Shown here in pieces: positions 6,732-14,767 of a stretch of 16,705 nucleotides of DNA. Source of the stretch: RYN-433 sp036558265. GTDB lineage: Bacteria > Planctomycetota > Phycisphaerae > Tepidisphaerales > Tepidisphaeraceae. Both the position numbers and the translations under genes were made by a program. The stretch's first letter is position 1, and each line of letters begins with the position of its first letter. The stretch covers positions 1 to 16,705 of the forward strand of contig DATBFY010000117.1 of NCBI GenBank assembly GCA_036558265.1, given 5' to 3'. The notes under the pieces are model-generated. The model was not told where the DNA came from. It did no database searches and saw nothing but the letters and a program-made list of their open reading frames with translations.

Positions 6732-6893
6732 GATGCGTTCTCCTGTGTTCCCGCCCGGCAGTTGGGACGGGGGCAAGGGGACTGGTAGCCGGATTGCTCC
6801 TCGATGAGGCGAACGGTGGGTGATCGATGAAAGCGGGCGGGTGTTGCGTGCGGGCGGGAGGAATTCTTCGTGGCGGCTTGCGCGTCGGCAGAA

Positions 6894-8312
6894 TCAGACG
6901 CTCAGCGCCGCATTCCCCTTGGGGAGATCGAAGCAGATGAGAAGACGGTCCGGTTGCCTGAGCCAGGTTCCGGGGGCCAACCGGCGGGCGTCGGTGACCT
7001 CGTTGAGCGCGATGGGCTTACCGGCATGGACGAGGGTGGGCGGGCGACCGCCGGCCTGCTTGATTGCCAAGGTGTATGCCGGGCAGGCGAAGGGCGCGGC
7101 GAGAGACACGCGATCGCCGTCGCGTTCGATGCGTGTCAGGCTTTTGGCCGCCCAGTAGCGGGCGAGTTCGCTGGTGGTCATCCACACGGTTCGGTCGGCG
7201 AAACCCTGGTTGACGGTGAGGATGACCTTGCGGCAGGCGTCGAATCCGCGCTTGGAACCATTGGAGTAGAGGCCGGCCCAGTGGCCGAACATAATTGCCG
7301 GTTCGCGGCGCTGGATGAGCTCGACCATGCGTCCGGCGGTCGCGTCGTCGTTGATGTACTTCTGGCCCTGGGGTGGTTGATCTCCGTCCCAGTTGCCGAA
7401 CCAGTCTCCCGTGCCGGCCGGCACGTTGACGACGAGCCTTGGCGAGTCGGTATCGGCGGCCTGCACGTGCTCGAGGCGCGGCTGAGCACTCTCGGCGCCT
7501 TCGGAGATGTACTTGAAATAGAATGGGATCTCGGCGTCGAAGACGTCGGTTACGGCCTGTCGAACGGCCAGCGACAGCTCGGACTTGCACTTGTTCCCGA
7601 ACCCACCCGGTGTGGTGATCCCGCGGCAGGGGATCTCGCAGTTCTTCAGGATCCGCAGGGCGTAGGCGATGTACGCCGCCAGCTCGTCGGCGCTCTGCTT
7701 CTGCGGGGGATACGAGTTCTCCATGGTGGCGGGGTTCATCTCGGCCATGGGGCGGCCGGTCTTGAGGTCGATTACGCGCGTGTGGGTAATCATCTCGGGC
7801 GTGATGTCCCAGTTGGGGACCATGAGCTCGCGAACGAGCTTGAGGCTGTCCCGCAGCTCGGCGCGCGACCAGCCGGGCAGGTCGCGGTCCAACCAGCCGA
7901 CGCAGGCGGGATAGGGGACCAGCGAGTACTTGCCGCGCACGCCTTGCGCGGCGCAGAACTCGCCGAACTCGCGCAGGAACGAATCGGGGATCTCCCGCGG
8001 CCAGTCCTTCCATCGCTTGGCGTAGATCGGGTTCTGGGGCCAGGCGGCCCGGAACTGCGGCATGCAGAAGTGCCCCATGTTCACCAGGCAGGTCGAGTCG
8101 TCGATGATGAACGAGAGCGGCACGCGGTCGCGCGGGAGGAGCACGTCGACGGTCGGCGCCTGGGGTGCTCGTGCGCCTTGCGGCACGTCGTCGGCTGCGG
8201 GCAAGCCGGCGAGCGCCGTGCCCCAACCGCGACCGAGCGATCCGGCCGCCATCGCCGCCACGGCGGTCGCGGCGCCGGTCCGAAGGAACTCGCGTCGAGA
8301 CGTTGCCCTCAT
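6894..8312 (-). CDS. Tat-exported protein, possibly polysaccharide-deacetylase-like
   Basis: A 472-residue protein with a clear twin-arginine signal: SRREFLRTG at residues 5-13 followed by an Ala-rich hydrophobic stretch to about residue 36. It is therefore folded in the cytoplasm and exported. The mature part starts with VPLSFIIDDSTC at 64-75, where the paired Asp at the end of a beta strand recalls the first motif of the NodB-type polysaccharide deacetylase barrel; later strand-like stretches with His (MGHFCMP, MFGHWAGLYSNGS) could supply metal or substrate ligands. The relation to that fold is tentative. About eight cysteines are present. GAGG six bases before the ATG supports the start. 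It begins 24 bp after the beta-helix gene, so they share a transcript, which points to a joint role in polysaccharide breakdown. Function beyond that is inferred. Confidence 0.8.
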   Translation of the reverse strand: MRATSRREFLRTGAATAVAAMAAGSLGRGWGTALAGLPAADDVPQGARAPQAPTVDVLLPRDRVPLSFIIDDSTCLVNMGHFCMPQFRAAWPQNPIYAKRWKDWPREIPDSFLREFGEFCAAQGVRGKYSLVPYPACVGWLDRDLPGWSRAELRDSLKLVRELMVPNWDITPEMITHTRVIDLKTGRPMAEMNPATMENSYPPQKQSADELAAYIAYALRILKNCEIPCRGITTPGGFGNKCKSELSLAVRQAVTDVFDAEIPFYFKYISEGAESAQPRLEHVQAADTDSPRLVVNVPAGTGDWFGNWDGDQPPQGQKYINDDATAGRMVELIQRREPAIMFGHWAGLYSNGSKRGFDACRKVILTVNQGFADRTVWMTTSELARYWAAKSLTRIERDGDRVSLAAPFACPAYTLAIKQAGGRPPTLVHAGKPIALNEVTDARRLAPGTWLRQPDRLLICFDLPKGNAALSV

Positions 8313-8336
8313 TGGGAACCTCGTGCTTAACGGGGG

Positions 8337-9647
8337 TTACTTCTGCGTTTCGATCTGCTGGCCCACGTTCTGGAACTGGTTGGCTTCGGACTTGAGATTG
8401 CGGGCGTCCGCGCTCACGAGAAAGCCGGTCGTCGGGCCGGCGTTAGCGCTCGTGTTTCCGATCGTGTTGCCACGGAAGACCAGGTCCTCGTGCGCGCCCT
8501 GGATCACGATCGCCGCCCGGGTCGATTCCTTCTTTTCCGCGCCGCTGCCGCCGTTGTCGAGGATGCGGTTGTTCTCGAACACGTTGCGGTGCGCTCCCAT
8601 CGCCTCGCTCTCCTTGCGAAAGAGCACGCCCATGGCGCGGTTGCCGACGACCGTGTTGTCGCGGAAGAGGTTGTCGGTGTCCTTGTGGCCGATCGAGATG
8701 CCGGCGCGCTTGTTGCCGCGGATCTCGTTCTGTTCGAACAGGCCATTCTTGACCCGCCAGCAGACGTACAGGCCGTCGCCGCCGTTGCCGATCGAGCGGT
8801 TGCGGCGGATGATGGGCTTCTGCGAGCCGCTTCCCGGATGAAGCCCCAGGCCCGCGTTGTTCTCGGACAGGCAATCCTCGACGGTGACGCCGCTGGAGAC
8901 CTGGAAGCTGATGCCGTCGCCGTTGTAGTTGCGGACGGTGCAGTTGCGGATCGTCACGTCCTGGGATTCGAACAGGTAGATTCCACCGGCGCGGCAGCCG
9001 TCGAGGTACTGGGCCTTCTCGCGGCGCCCGTCGATGGTCAGCCCATCGATCACGACGTTCTTCACGTTCCAGCCGCCCACAATCGGGAAGGCGAGCCTGG
9101 CGGTGGCCTTCTGCGACACCATGTAATCCAGGTAGAGCGGCGCTGAGATCCGGAACGTGTTGGGCGTGGTCCGCGCGATGATTGATGCGGTGGTGACCTC
9201 GAACCCACCCGACTTGGCGTCCTGGATGGCGATGCCGTCGCCGATGCGGAAGCCCGAGGGGTCTTCGACGGTGATCTGCCGCTCGTTGGCATCTCCGTCG
9301 GCGGTCAGTGGCGATGACAGGCCGTCGCATGCTTCGAGGATCGTCTGCCCGGCGACGCCGACCACGTCCACGCCGTCGCGCAGCGTCAGCGCATTGCGCA
9401 TCGAATAGCGCCCCGGTCCGATCCGCACGGTGCCGCCACCGAGGTGGGCGACATAGTCCACGGCGGCCTGCAGCGCGCGGTTGTCGGCGCCGCGCAGGTC
9501 GCCCTCATCAATTCCCACACGGATTTCCATCCGCTGGACCTGTGCCGGGGCCTTGCCGGTATCGGCAAGCGACACGTTCAGGGCAGAGGACAGGAGGATC
9601 ACACAACCGGCAAGACCGATCTGGCTGGATCGTTGAAAATGGTTCAT
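8337..9647 (-). CDS. Secreted right-handed parallel beta-helix protein
   Basis: A 436-residue exported protein of the pectin-lyase-like fold. A Sec signal covers residues 1-28 (hydrophobic CVILLSSALNVSLA, cleavage near Asp29). Residues about 50-105 (ADNRALQAAVDYVAHLGGGTV) are the capping region found at the start of pectate-lyase-3-type and related helices. From about 195 on, short repeats of the form NVVIDGLTI, DVTIRNCTV, GVTVEDCLS, NLFRDNTVVGN and VFENNRILDN build the helix, with the usual Asn ladders. Such proteins act as polysaccharide lyases, epimerases or glycoside hydrolases; the active residues cannot be fixed by eye. The start used here has GGAGG five bases upstream and gives a clean signal peptide; a start 25 codons earlier is rejected. 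It follows the GH51 gene and precedes the Tat-exported gene. Confidence 0.88.
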   Translation of the reverse strand: MNHFQRSSQIGLAGCVILLSSALNVSLADTGKAPAQVQRMEIRVGIDEGDLRGADNRALQAAVDYVAHLGGGTVRIGPGRYSMRNALTLRDGVDVVGVAGQTILEACDGLSSPLTADGDANERQITVEDPSGFRIGDGIAIQDAKSGGFEVTTASIIARTTPNTFRISAPLYLDYMVSQKATARLAFPIVGGWNVKNVVIDGLTIDGRREKAQYLDGCRAGGIYLFESQDVTIRNCTVRNYNGDGISFQVSSGVTVEDCLSENNAGLGLHPGSGSQKPIIRRNRSIGNGGDGLYVCWRVKNGLFEQNEIRGNKRAGISIGHKDTDNLFRDNTVVGNRAMGVLFRKESEAMGAHRNVFENNRILDNGGSGAEKKESTRAAIVIQGAHEDLVFRGNTIGNTSANAGPTTGFLVSADARNLKSEANQFQNVGQQIETQK

Positions 9648-9693
9648 GGGAACCTCCGCATTGGATTTGCTACTGGGGCGCACGCCTGAAGCC

Positions 9694-9722
9694 TTTACAC
9701 CCAAGGGCTGCGGCCGTTTCAA
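9694..9722 (-). promoter_or_regulatory. Sigma-70-like promoter before the beta-helix gene
   Basis: Read on the minus strand, TTGAAA (9717-9722, five of six consensus bases) is followed after exactly 17 bp by TGTAAA (9694-9699, four of six). Transcription would start near 9687 and give a leader of about 40 bases before the GGAGG site and ATG of the beta-helix gene. It lies in the 106-bp gap after the GH51 gene and would let the last two genes be expressed apart from the genes upstream. Confidence 0.4.
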
Positions 9723-9753
9723 GCCGTCCCGGGAGCTGGGCCCGGCGCGCGTG

Positions 9754-12231
9754 TCACTCGAACTGGATCACGGTGAACGAATGAGGCGGAAACGTACGGT
9801 GGGTTTTCCCGTCCGTCAGACCGTGCGCCCACTGGGTGTGGCGCGGCGTGATCGTGGCGGGTGAGGCTGCCGTGTTCACGGCATCGAGCGGCCCGGACAG
9901 CTCCGCCACATTGGCCTTGGCATTGACCGGGGTGAAACCCGCAAGGTTGATCTGGACGTCCGTCGCCGAATCGCCGGTGTTCACGACTTGAAGCACGAGT
10001 TTCTTACCATCCTCACTCCGCCTGGCGACCGCATCGATCCGGGCGCCCGTCGCGGTCACATCACACTCCAAGACCTGCGGCAGATACGTGCTAGACAACA
10101 TCTGCGTCACGTATCCCGGAGGTTGCAGCCAGACCTGAGACGGATCGAGGAACAACAGCCCCTGGTCCCACCCGTTGTCGTTCTGCCCATCGGGCTGCAG
10201 GCCATTGGCCGAGGTGACGATCGGGAGCCGTCCGTCGCGCTCGATGGCATTGATTGCCAATGCGTTCGCCAGCGCGCGACGTTGCGCATGGTTGCCCGCG
10301 TTCAGCTCGAACACAACGACCTTGTGACGGGCGCCCTCTGCGATTCTTGCGAGGGCATCGATGAACGAGAACATCCCGTTCAACGAGGCGTTCGTGCTCA
10401 CGGGATGGTCCGTGTCCACGTGGACGTCGAACCAGACTTCGCCATCATGCTGCTTTGCGAAGCGCAGGATCCGCTGATGCGCCGCCAGGGTGGTGATCTT
10501 CGACGCCGCCCCGGTGAACATGAACGGGTCCTTGATAACCCTGCCATAGGCGAAATCGCCCACCACCAGGATCATCTTCGGGTCCTTCGCCCAGATGGCG
10601 GCGGCGAGTGCTTCGAACTTCTGCGCGTACGTCTCGTCCACTCGCTCCTCGTTGCCCAGTTCCATGTATCGCAACGTGAATGGCTGGGGATGACCGTCCG
10701 CCGCGCGCTTGCGACCCCAGTCGCTGTCGGCCGGTGATTTGGCGTAGTCGATGAAATCGGCCATATCCTGTGGCGTCTGGTCGATGTTGAACGCGGGGAC
10801 GTACTCGAAACCCGCCGCCTCGCAAAACGCCATGAAGTCCGCAATGCCCCAACCGTTGGATGAATAGCGGTACCACATGCCCGCGTAAGGCGGGCGACGG
10901 TCGCGCGGACCGATCATCTTCTTCCACTGGTAACCGGCGTTGTTCACCATCGAGCCGCCGTAGCGGAGGACCGTGATGCCCTGTTTGATCAACCCCTCCG
11001 CAACGTCGCGTCGAACCGGAAGACCCTTGAAGCGGCCCCATTCGCCCGGCTGGAGAAAGGCATGGCCGATCGTCACCGCGCCGGGTTGTTTGAGCGACAG
11101 GACGAATCGTCCGGCCTTGTCGCTTGCGTTGGGCGTGAGCGCAAACTCGACGCGCTGCCAGTCTCCCGCGGCCACACTCAAGCTCTGCTCGGCAAAACGC
11201 TGCGACCCATCACGGCTTTCCATCGCGGCGATCAACGTCACCGGTTTCTCCGCCCGCATCCAGGCGTAGCCGTCATAATCCTTGCCCGCGATGAAGCTCA
11301 TGCCCCAGCGATTGAGCCCCTGGTTTTCGACGCCAACCTCCCCGTCGCCCGATTCAAAAACGACCTCTTGCGACTGCGCGCCGACAAACGGTCGTTCGGT
11401 CGCGATCGCGAAGTGACCCGCCGCCTTACCGCGGACGACCGGCCGCCACATTCCCGACACGTTCGTCGGCTGCTCGGGCTGCTCGAACGCCAGCCGCTCG
11501 ACCTGGTCGCCTGGTTTCACCCAGAAGTTTCGGAAGCGTACCTGCTTGTGCCACCCCCGAAGCCCGACGGCCCCCGCGGACAGGGCGCGCGGCCCGTCGT
11601 CGTGCCGCAGGACCGACTTGCCGTCCACAAGGATCTCGATCGTCGAGCCGTGCAACCGGACTTCCAGCGGCACCCACCGGCCCACCGGCACATCACACCT
11701 GGCCTCCCGGATCAGCTCGAAGTTATTGCGATGGCGTCCGAGCCGCACGATTTGCCGGGCAGGGTCGAGCGAAATCTCGTAGCCGGTAAACGCGTCCGCG
11801 CCGGTGCGAGGCCGCTGGACGCGGAGGATCAGTCCCGCGTCCTCGCCCGCCCGGTCGGCGAAGAAGATGTCAACGCCGACGGCTCCGTCTCCGACCGGCG
11901 CATGATCGCTGACGAGCTTGGGCCCATCGAGGGCGTTGACGTGCAACTCGGCGTCGCGAACGGTCCACAGCCCGCCGTGCGAGATGAAACCCTTTATCGC
12001 GGGAGACGGCGGCGGCTCCTGGAAGCTCTCACCGAAGATCATCTGGCTGTAAATCCCGCCATAAATCTCGTGGTTGACGTCCTCGATGCAGGCCCCAGTG
12101 AGATGCTGTGTGATCGCGTGCTTTACGCGGTCGGCGTGGACGTCAATCGTGATGTTGTCGGCAGAAACGACGTTGGGCGCGAATAACGCTGAAATGACCG
12201 TGATAATGCCAAAAAACGATCGAATTTGCAT
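9754..12231 (-). CDS. Secreted GH51-like alpha-L-arabinofuranosidase
   Basis: An 825-residue exported glycoside hydrolase expected to release L-arabinofuranose from arabinan, arabinoxylan or similar polymers. Residues 1-24 form a Sec signal. The GH51 N-terminal strand LTGACIEDVNHEIYGGIYSQ is at 44-63. Residues about 85-240 form an inserted concanavalin-like domain (LamG/DUF1080 type, ending GAVGLRGWHKQVRFRNFWV). A carbohydrate-binding-module-like beta region follows at about 250-395. The catalytic barrel begins near 405 (LRYGGSMVNNAGYQWK at 422-437). The acid/base candidate is Glu528 in MELGNE and the nucleophile candidate Glu642 in VVVFELNAG. A beta-sandwich tail (about 715-825) ends the protein. 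It starts 16 bp after a dehydrogenase gene. Family-level call is good; substrate is inferred. The C39-like or lyase neighbours do not change the call. Confidence 0.88.
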   Translation of the reverse strand: MQIRSFFGIITVISALFAPNVVSADNITIDVHADRVKHAITQHLTGACIEDVNHEIYGGIYSQMIFGESFQEPPPSPAIKGFISHGGLWTVRDAELHVNALDGPKLVSDHAPVGDGAVGVDIFFADRAGEDAGLILRVQRPRTGADAFTGYEISLDPARQIVRLGRHRNNFELIREARCDVPVGRWVPLEVRLHGSTIEILVDGKSVLRHDDGPRALSAGAVGLRGWHKQVRFRNFWVKPGDQVERLAFEQPEQPTNVSGMWRPVVRGKAAGHFAIATERPFVGAQSQEVVFESGDGEVGVENQGLNRWGMSFIAGKDYDGYAWMRAEKPVTLIAAMESRDGSQRFAEQSLSVAAGDWQRVEFALTPNASDKAGRFVLSLKQPGAVTIGHAFLQPGEWGRFKGLPVRRDVAEGLIKQGITVLRYGGSMVNNAGYQWKKMIGPRDRRPPYAGMWYRYSSNGWGIADFMAFCEAAGFEYVPAFNIDQTPQDMADFIDYAKSPADSDWGRKRAADGHPQPFTLRYMELGNEERVDETYAQKFEALAAAIWAKDPKMILVVGDFAYGRVIKDPFMFTGAASKITTLAAHQRILRFAKQHDGEVWFDVHVDTDHPVSTNASLNGMFSFIDALARIAEGARHKVVVFELNAGNHAQRRALANALAINAIERDGRLPIVTSANGLQPDGQNDNGWDQGLLFLDPSQVWLQPPGYVTQMLSSTYLPQVLECDVTATGARIDAVARRSEDGKKLVLQVVNTGDSATDVQINLAGFTPVNAKANVAELSGPLDAVNTAASPATITPRHTQWAHGLTDGKTHRTFPPHSFTVIQFE

Positions 12232-12247
12232 GATGCGGCATCCTCGC

Positions 12248-13057
12248 TTACCAGTGCATGACGAATCCGCCGTCGACGTTAATTGTTTGTCCGGTCACGT
12301 GTTCCGCGCGGTTCGACGACAGGAAGGCGATCATGTCGGCAACGGCCTCGGGCGTCTGCCATTTGCCCAGCGGCACCACGGCGCGGATCTTCTGCTGCGA
12401 CCATTCGTCGTAGCTCAGGCGGTCCGCGGGCGCAGCTTGGTCGTGCCACGCCTGCCAGACGGAGCGGTTCAGCGGCGTCCTGACCATTCCCGGGCAGACC
12501 GTGTTCACGCGGACGCCGCGCGGCGCAAGGTCCTTCGCCAGGCACTGGGCGAAGTTAATGTTGGCGGCCTTGGATGCGCTGTAGGGCGGGTCCGTCTGCG
12601 ACCCGATCTGCCCCGCCACCGACGCGACGAACACCATCGTCCCCTGGCCGCGGCTGCTCATGTGTGGGGCGAGGGCGTGCGCCACGTTGACCATGCCCAT
12701 CACGTTCACGTGCAGCACGCGCGGCCAGTCCGCGGGCGCGAGGTTGCTGAAGGGGAAACCGAACTTCCCCGAACCGATGGCGGCCGCGTGCACGAGGTGA
12801 TCGATGTGCCCCAGTTCCCGAACCGCTTGCGCGGTCGCGGTCCGCACCGCCTGTTCGTCGGTCACGTCCAGGATGCCGGCGACCGATCGGACGCCGTGTC
12901 GCTCTCCTAACTGTCGCGCCGTCTCCGCGACCACCTCGTCGCGGTCCCACAGCGCCACGTGGGCGCCCTCGCGCGCGAACGCGACGCCCGCGGCGAGTCC
13001 GATGCCGCTCGCGCCGCCCGCTACCACGACCGCATGATCCTTCAGTTCCAGGTCCAT
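12248..13057 (-). CDS. Short-chain dehydrogenase/reductase (first of a tandem pair)
   Basis: A 269-residue classical SDR oxidoreductase, cytoplasmic. The cofactor loop GGASGIG is at 14-20. Asp38 at the end of the second strand (ALWDRDE) favours NAD over NADP. The active-site set is complete: Asn118, Ser146, Tyr159 and Lys163 (YSASK), and the C-terminus has the family end TGQTINVDGGFVMHW. The NNAG motif is replaced by HAAA at 90-93. The gene lies between a second SDR (34 bp upstream) and the GH51 enzyme (16 bp downstream). Oxidation of an arabinose- or other sugar-derived product is the simplest reading of this context, but SDR substrates cannot be told from sequence. The Shine-Dalgarno signal is weak (GAGG 14 bases upstream), so translation may be coupled to the preceding gene. 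Confidence 0.92.
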   Translation of the reverse strand: MDLELKDHAVVVAGGASGIGLAAGVAFAREGAHVALWDRDEVVAETARQLGERHGVRSVAGILDVTDEQAVRTATAQAVRELGHIDHLVHAAAIGSGKFGFPFSNLAPADWPRVLHVNVMGMVNVAHALAPHMSSRGQGTMVFVASVAGQIGSQTDPPYSASKAANINFAQCLAKDLAPRGVRVNTVCPGMVRTPLNRSVWQAWHDQAAPADRLSYDEWSQQKIRAVVPLGKWQTPEAVADMIAFLSSNRAEHVTGQTINVDGGFVMHW

Positions 13058-13091
13058 CGCACGCGCGCCCGCCTCGTCAGCCGCCGCGGAT

Positions 13092-13856
13092 TTACCGCGC
13101 CGTGTAGCCCCCGTCCATCATCAGGATCGCCCCGGTGAAAAAGCTCGCCAGGTCGCTGGCCATGTACGTCATGAAGCTCGCCACCTCGTCCGCGGTGGCG
13201 ATCCGGCCGATCGGGTGATTCTCGCGAAGCATCGCCCAGTACCGGTCGGGGTCGCCCGACGCGGCCGCTGACTTGTGCACGATCGGCGTATCGATCGTTC
13301 CGCAACCGATTGCATTGACGCGGATGCCGTACGGTGCGTACTCGACCGCCATCTGTCGCGTCATCTGGTGTACCGCCCCTTTCGACGGGCCGTACGCGCC
13401 CTGGGTGGCGATACCGACCACGCCCGAGATCGATCCGGTGTTCAGGATGACCCCCGACCGCTGCCGCATCATCACCGGGACGGCGTGCCGCGCGGCGAAG
13501 TACATCGCCTTGACGTTCGTGTTCATGATGGCGTCCCACTCGGCCGGCGTGTGCTCGTGGATCGGCTTGACGACGCTGATGCCGGCGTTGTTCACGAGCA
13601 CGTCGATGCGTCCGAAGGCCTCGAGCGCGACGCGCGTGAACTCGCCGGCCGTCTGCTCGACGCCGACGTCGCCCCTGACGAAACGAAGCCGTGATGCGTC
13701 GGCGGAACGCGATTGAAGCGCTTCGGGCGGCTCGGACAGGTCAACCGCGACGACGCCGGCAGCGCCCGCGTCCAGAAACTTCAAGACCGCGGCGAGCCCG
13801 ATCCCCGACGCCGCGCCCGTGATGATCGCCGTCTTGCCGGCAAGGGTTACGTTCAC
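13092..13856 (-). CDS. Short-chain dehydrogenase/reductase (second of a tandem pair)
   Basis: A 254-residue classical SDR. The glycine motif GAASGIG is at 14-20, Asp39 in VVAVDLSE suggests NAD, and NNAG is at 89-92. The active site is complete with Asn114, Ser142, Tyr155 and Lys159 (YGPSK); the end MMDGGYTAR is typical. I start at a GTG with an excellent GGAGG six bases upstream; the frame is open 36 codons further but that extension is Arg-rich, not SDR-like, and overlaps the gene upstream. It is the first gene of the polysaccharide cluster. It differs clearly from its SDR neighbour along most of its length, so the pair is not a recent duplication; two successive oxidation steps are a reasonable guess. 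Similar proteins include sugar, 3-oxoacyl and cyclitol dehydrogenases. Confidence 0.92.
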   Translation of the reverse strand: MNVTLAGKTAIITGAASGIGLAAVLKFLDAGAAGVVAVDLSEPPEALQSRSADASRLRFVRGDVGVEQTAGEFTRVALEAFGRIDVLVNNAGISVVKPIHEHTPAEWDAIMNTNVKAMYFAARHAVPVMMRQRSGVILNTGSISGVVGIATQGAYGPSKGAVHQMTRQMAVEYAPYGIRVNAIGCGTIDTPIVHKSAAASGDPDRYWAMLRENHPIGRIATADEVASFMTYMASDLASFFTGAILMMDGGYTAR

Positions 13857-13880
13857 CGAGTGCCTCCGTTTGCGGGTGGA

Positions 13881-13907
13881 ATGATACCCGCCGGCCACAG
13901 GAGGCAA
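13881..13907 (-). promoter_or_regulatory. Weak promoter candidate before the SDR/GH51 cluster
   Basis: On the minus strand TATCAT (13881-13886, five of six -10 bases) lies 24 bases before the GTG start. A partial -35 box TTGCCT (13902-13907) is 15 bp further up, two less than optimal. The 61-bp gap leaves little other room for a promoter, so the site is plausible by position. Read-through from the PEP-CTERM genes upstream is the alternative. Confidence 0.25.
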
Positions 13908-13917
13908 ATAGCTGCCC

Positions 13918-14703
13918 TTACGCGCGGGCGCGCTGCCCGCGTCTCGATCGCGCCCCGGCGCCAAGGATCGCGAACGCGACGGCCAGCGCGCCGGCGGTTG
14001 ACGGCTCGGGCACCGCGACGGCGCTCAGCGTGAGGACCGGCCGATTGGCGGTGGTCTGGAATGACCGGGACGAAAAGTTGTCGCTGACCGTCATTCCCGT
14101 GTCCGCGAACAGCCGGATGCTCAGCAGGTCGCCGGCCTGAACGTCGCCGACCAGACCGGGAGTCAGGTTCAGCGCGTAGGTGTTGTTGCCGCTGGTCCCA
14201 CCGGGGAACGCGAACGTCCCCAGCGATTGATCCTGCGCACCGATGAACGAAGACAGGGTTGAGAACGTGATGCCGTCGGTGGTCGGCGTCATGGGAGTTC
14301 CGGTTCCCTCGTTCCACGCGTCATTCTGCATCCAACTCGCCGCGAACGACCCCGCCAGGTTGGGATTGAAGATCGGGTTGTTGGGGTTGGCCGTGCTCAG
14401 CCGCAGCGTCGCCGCCTGAAGCGTCCACTTCCCCGCGCCGAGCGTCGCGTCGAACGACGATTTGATGGCGGCCAGGTCGAACCGCATCAGGGCCTGGTAT
14501 TGGCCCTGCGGTTGTCCGGCATCTGACACCGCCAACTGTCCCGCCGCGCCGTAGTTGGACGCCGCTTCCCCCGCGAAGACGAACGTGTCCGCCGAGGGGT
14601 TGACGGTCAGATCCGCGGCGCGCGATAGACCGCCGACTGCGATCCCTGCAAAAACCACGACGCCGAAGACGATCCGGGTCCTGAGGCGGGATTTTGAGCG
14701 CAT
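13918..14703 (-). CDS. PEP-CTERM surface protein with DNRLRE/CBM96-like domain
   Basis: A 261-residue exported protein. A Sec signal covers residues 1-30 (basic start, hydrophobic IVFGVVVFAGIAVGG, cleavage after RAA). Residues 31 to about 225 form one beta-sandwich domain that fits the DNRLRE/CBM96-like family: SADTFVFAGEAASNYGAAG near the start and ALMRFDLAAI and ATLRLS in the middle. The C-terminus is a complete PEP-CTERM signal: VPEP at 231-234, a hydrophobic helix, and a basic end RSRRGQRARA. PEP-CTERM proteins are cut by an exosortase and delivered to the surface or matrix; the exosortase is not in this window. The start has GGAGG upstream; a TTG five codons earlier is part of that ribosome site, not the start. 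It is 64 bp after another PEP-CTERM gene. Confidence 0.9.
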   Translation of the reverse strand: MRSKSRLRTRIVFGVVVFAGIAVGGLSRAADLTVNPSADTFVFAGEAASNYGAAGQLAVSDAGQPQGQYQALMRFDLAAIKSSFDATLGAGKWTLQAATLRLSTANPNNPIFNPNLAGSFAASWMQNDAWNEGTGTPMTPTTDGITFSTLSSFIGAQDQSLGTFAFPGGTSGNNTYALNLTPGLVGDVQAGDLLSIRLFADTGMTVSDNFSSRSFQTTANRPVLTLSAVAVPEPSTAGALAVAFAILGAGARSRRGQRARA

Positions 14704-14767
14704 ATCCTTCTCCTCCAACTCCCAAGGTCGGGCAAGTTGTGAGGATACGGGCTCGCCGGCACCGGAC

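Noticed and set aside
5529..6788. 419-codon open frame on the plus strand opposite the C39-like peptidase
   Set aside because: Its composition is almost only Gly, Ala, Val and Asp, the usual antisense shadow; the minus strand has a catalytic triad and a good ribosome site.
6870..8330. 486-codon open frame on the plus strand opposite the Tat-exported gene
   Set aside because: Antisense shadow without recognisable motifs; the minus strand has a textbook Tat signal and ribosome site.
9600..9647. LAGC lipobox-like sequence in the beta-helix protein signal
   Set aside because: The Cys comes before the hydrophobic core rather than after it, so lipoprotein processing does not fit; cleavage after SLA is better.
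13923..13941. Hairpin CGCGGGC-GCGCT-GCCCGCG near the end of the PEP-CTERM gene
   Set aside because: It is inside codons for the basic C-terminus and has no T-run; the stem follows from GC-rich Arg/Ala codons and is not listed as a terminator.
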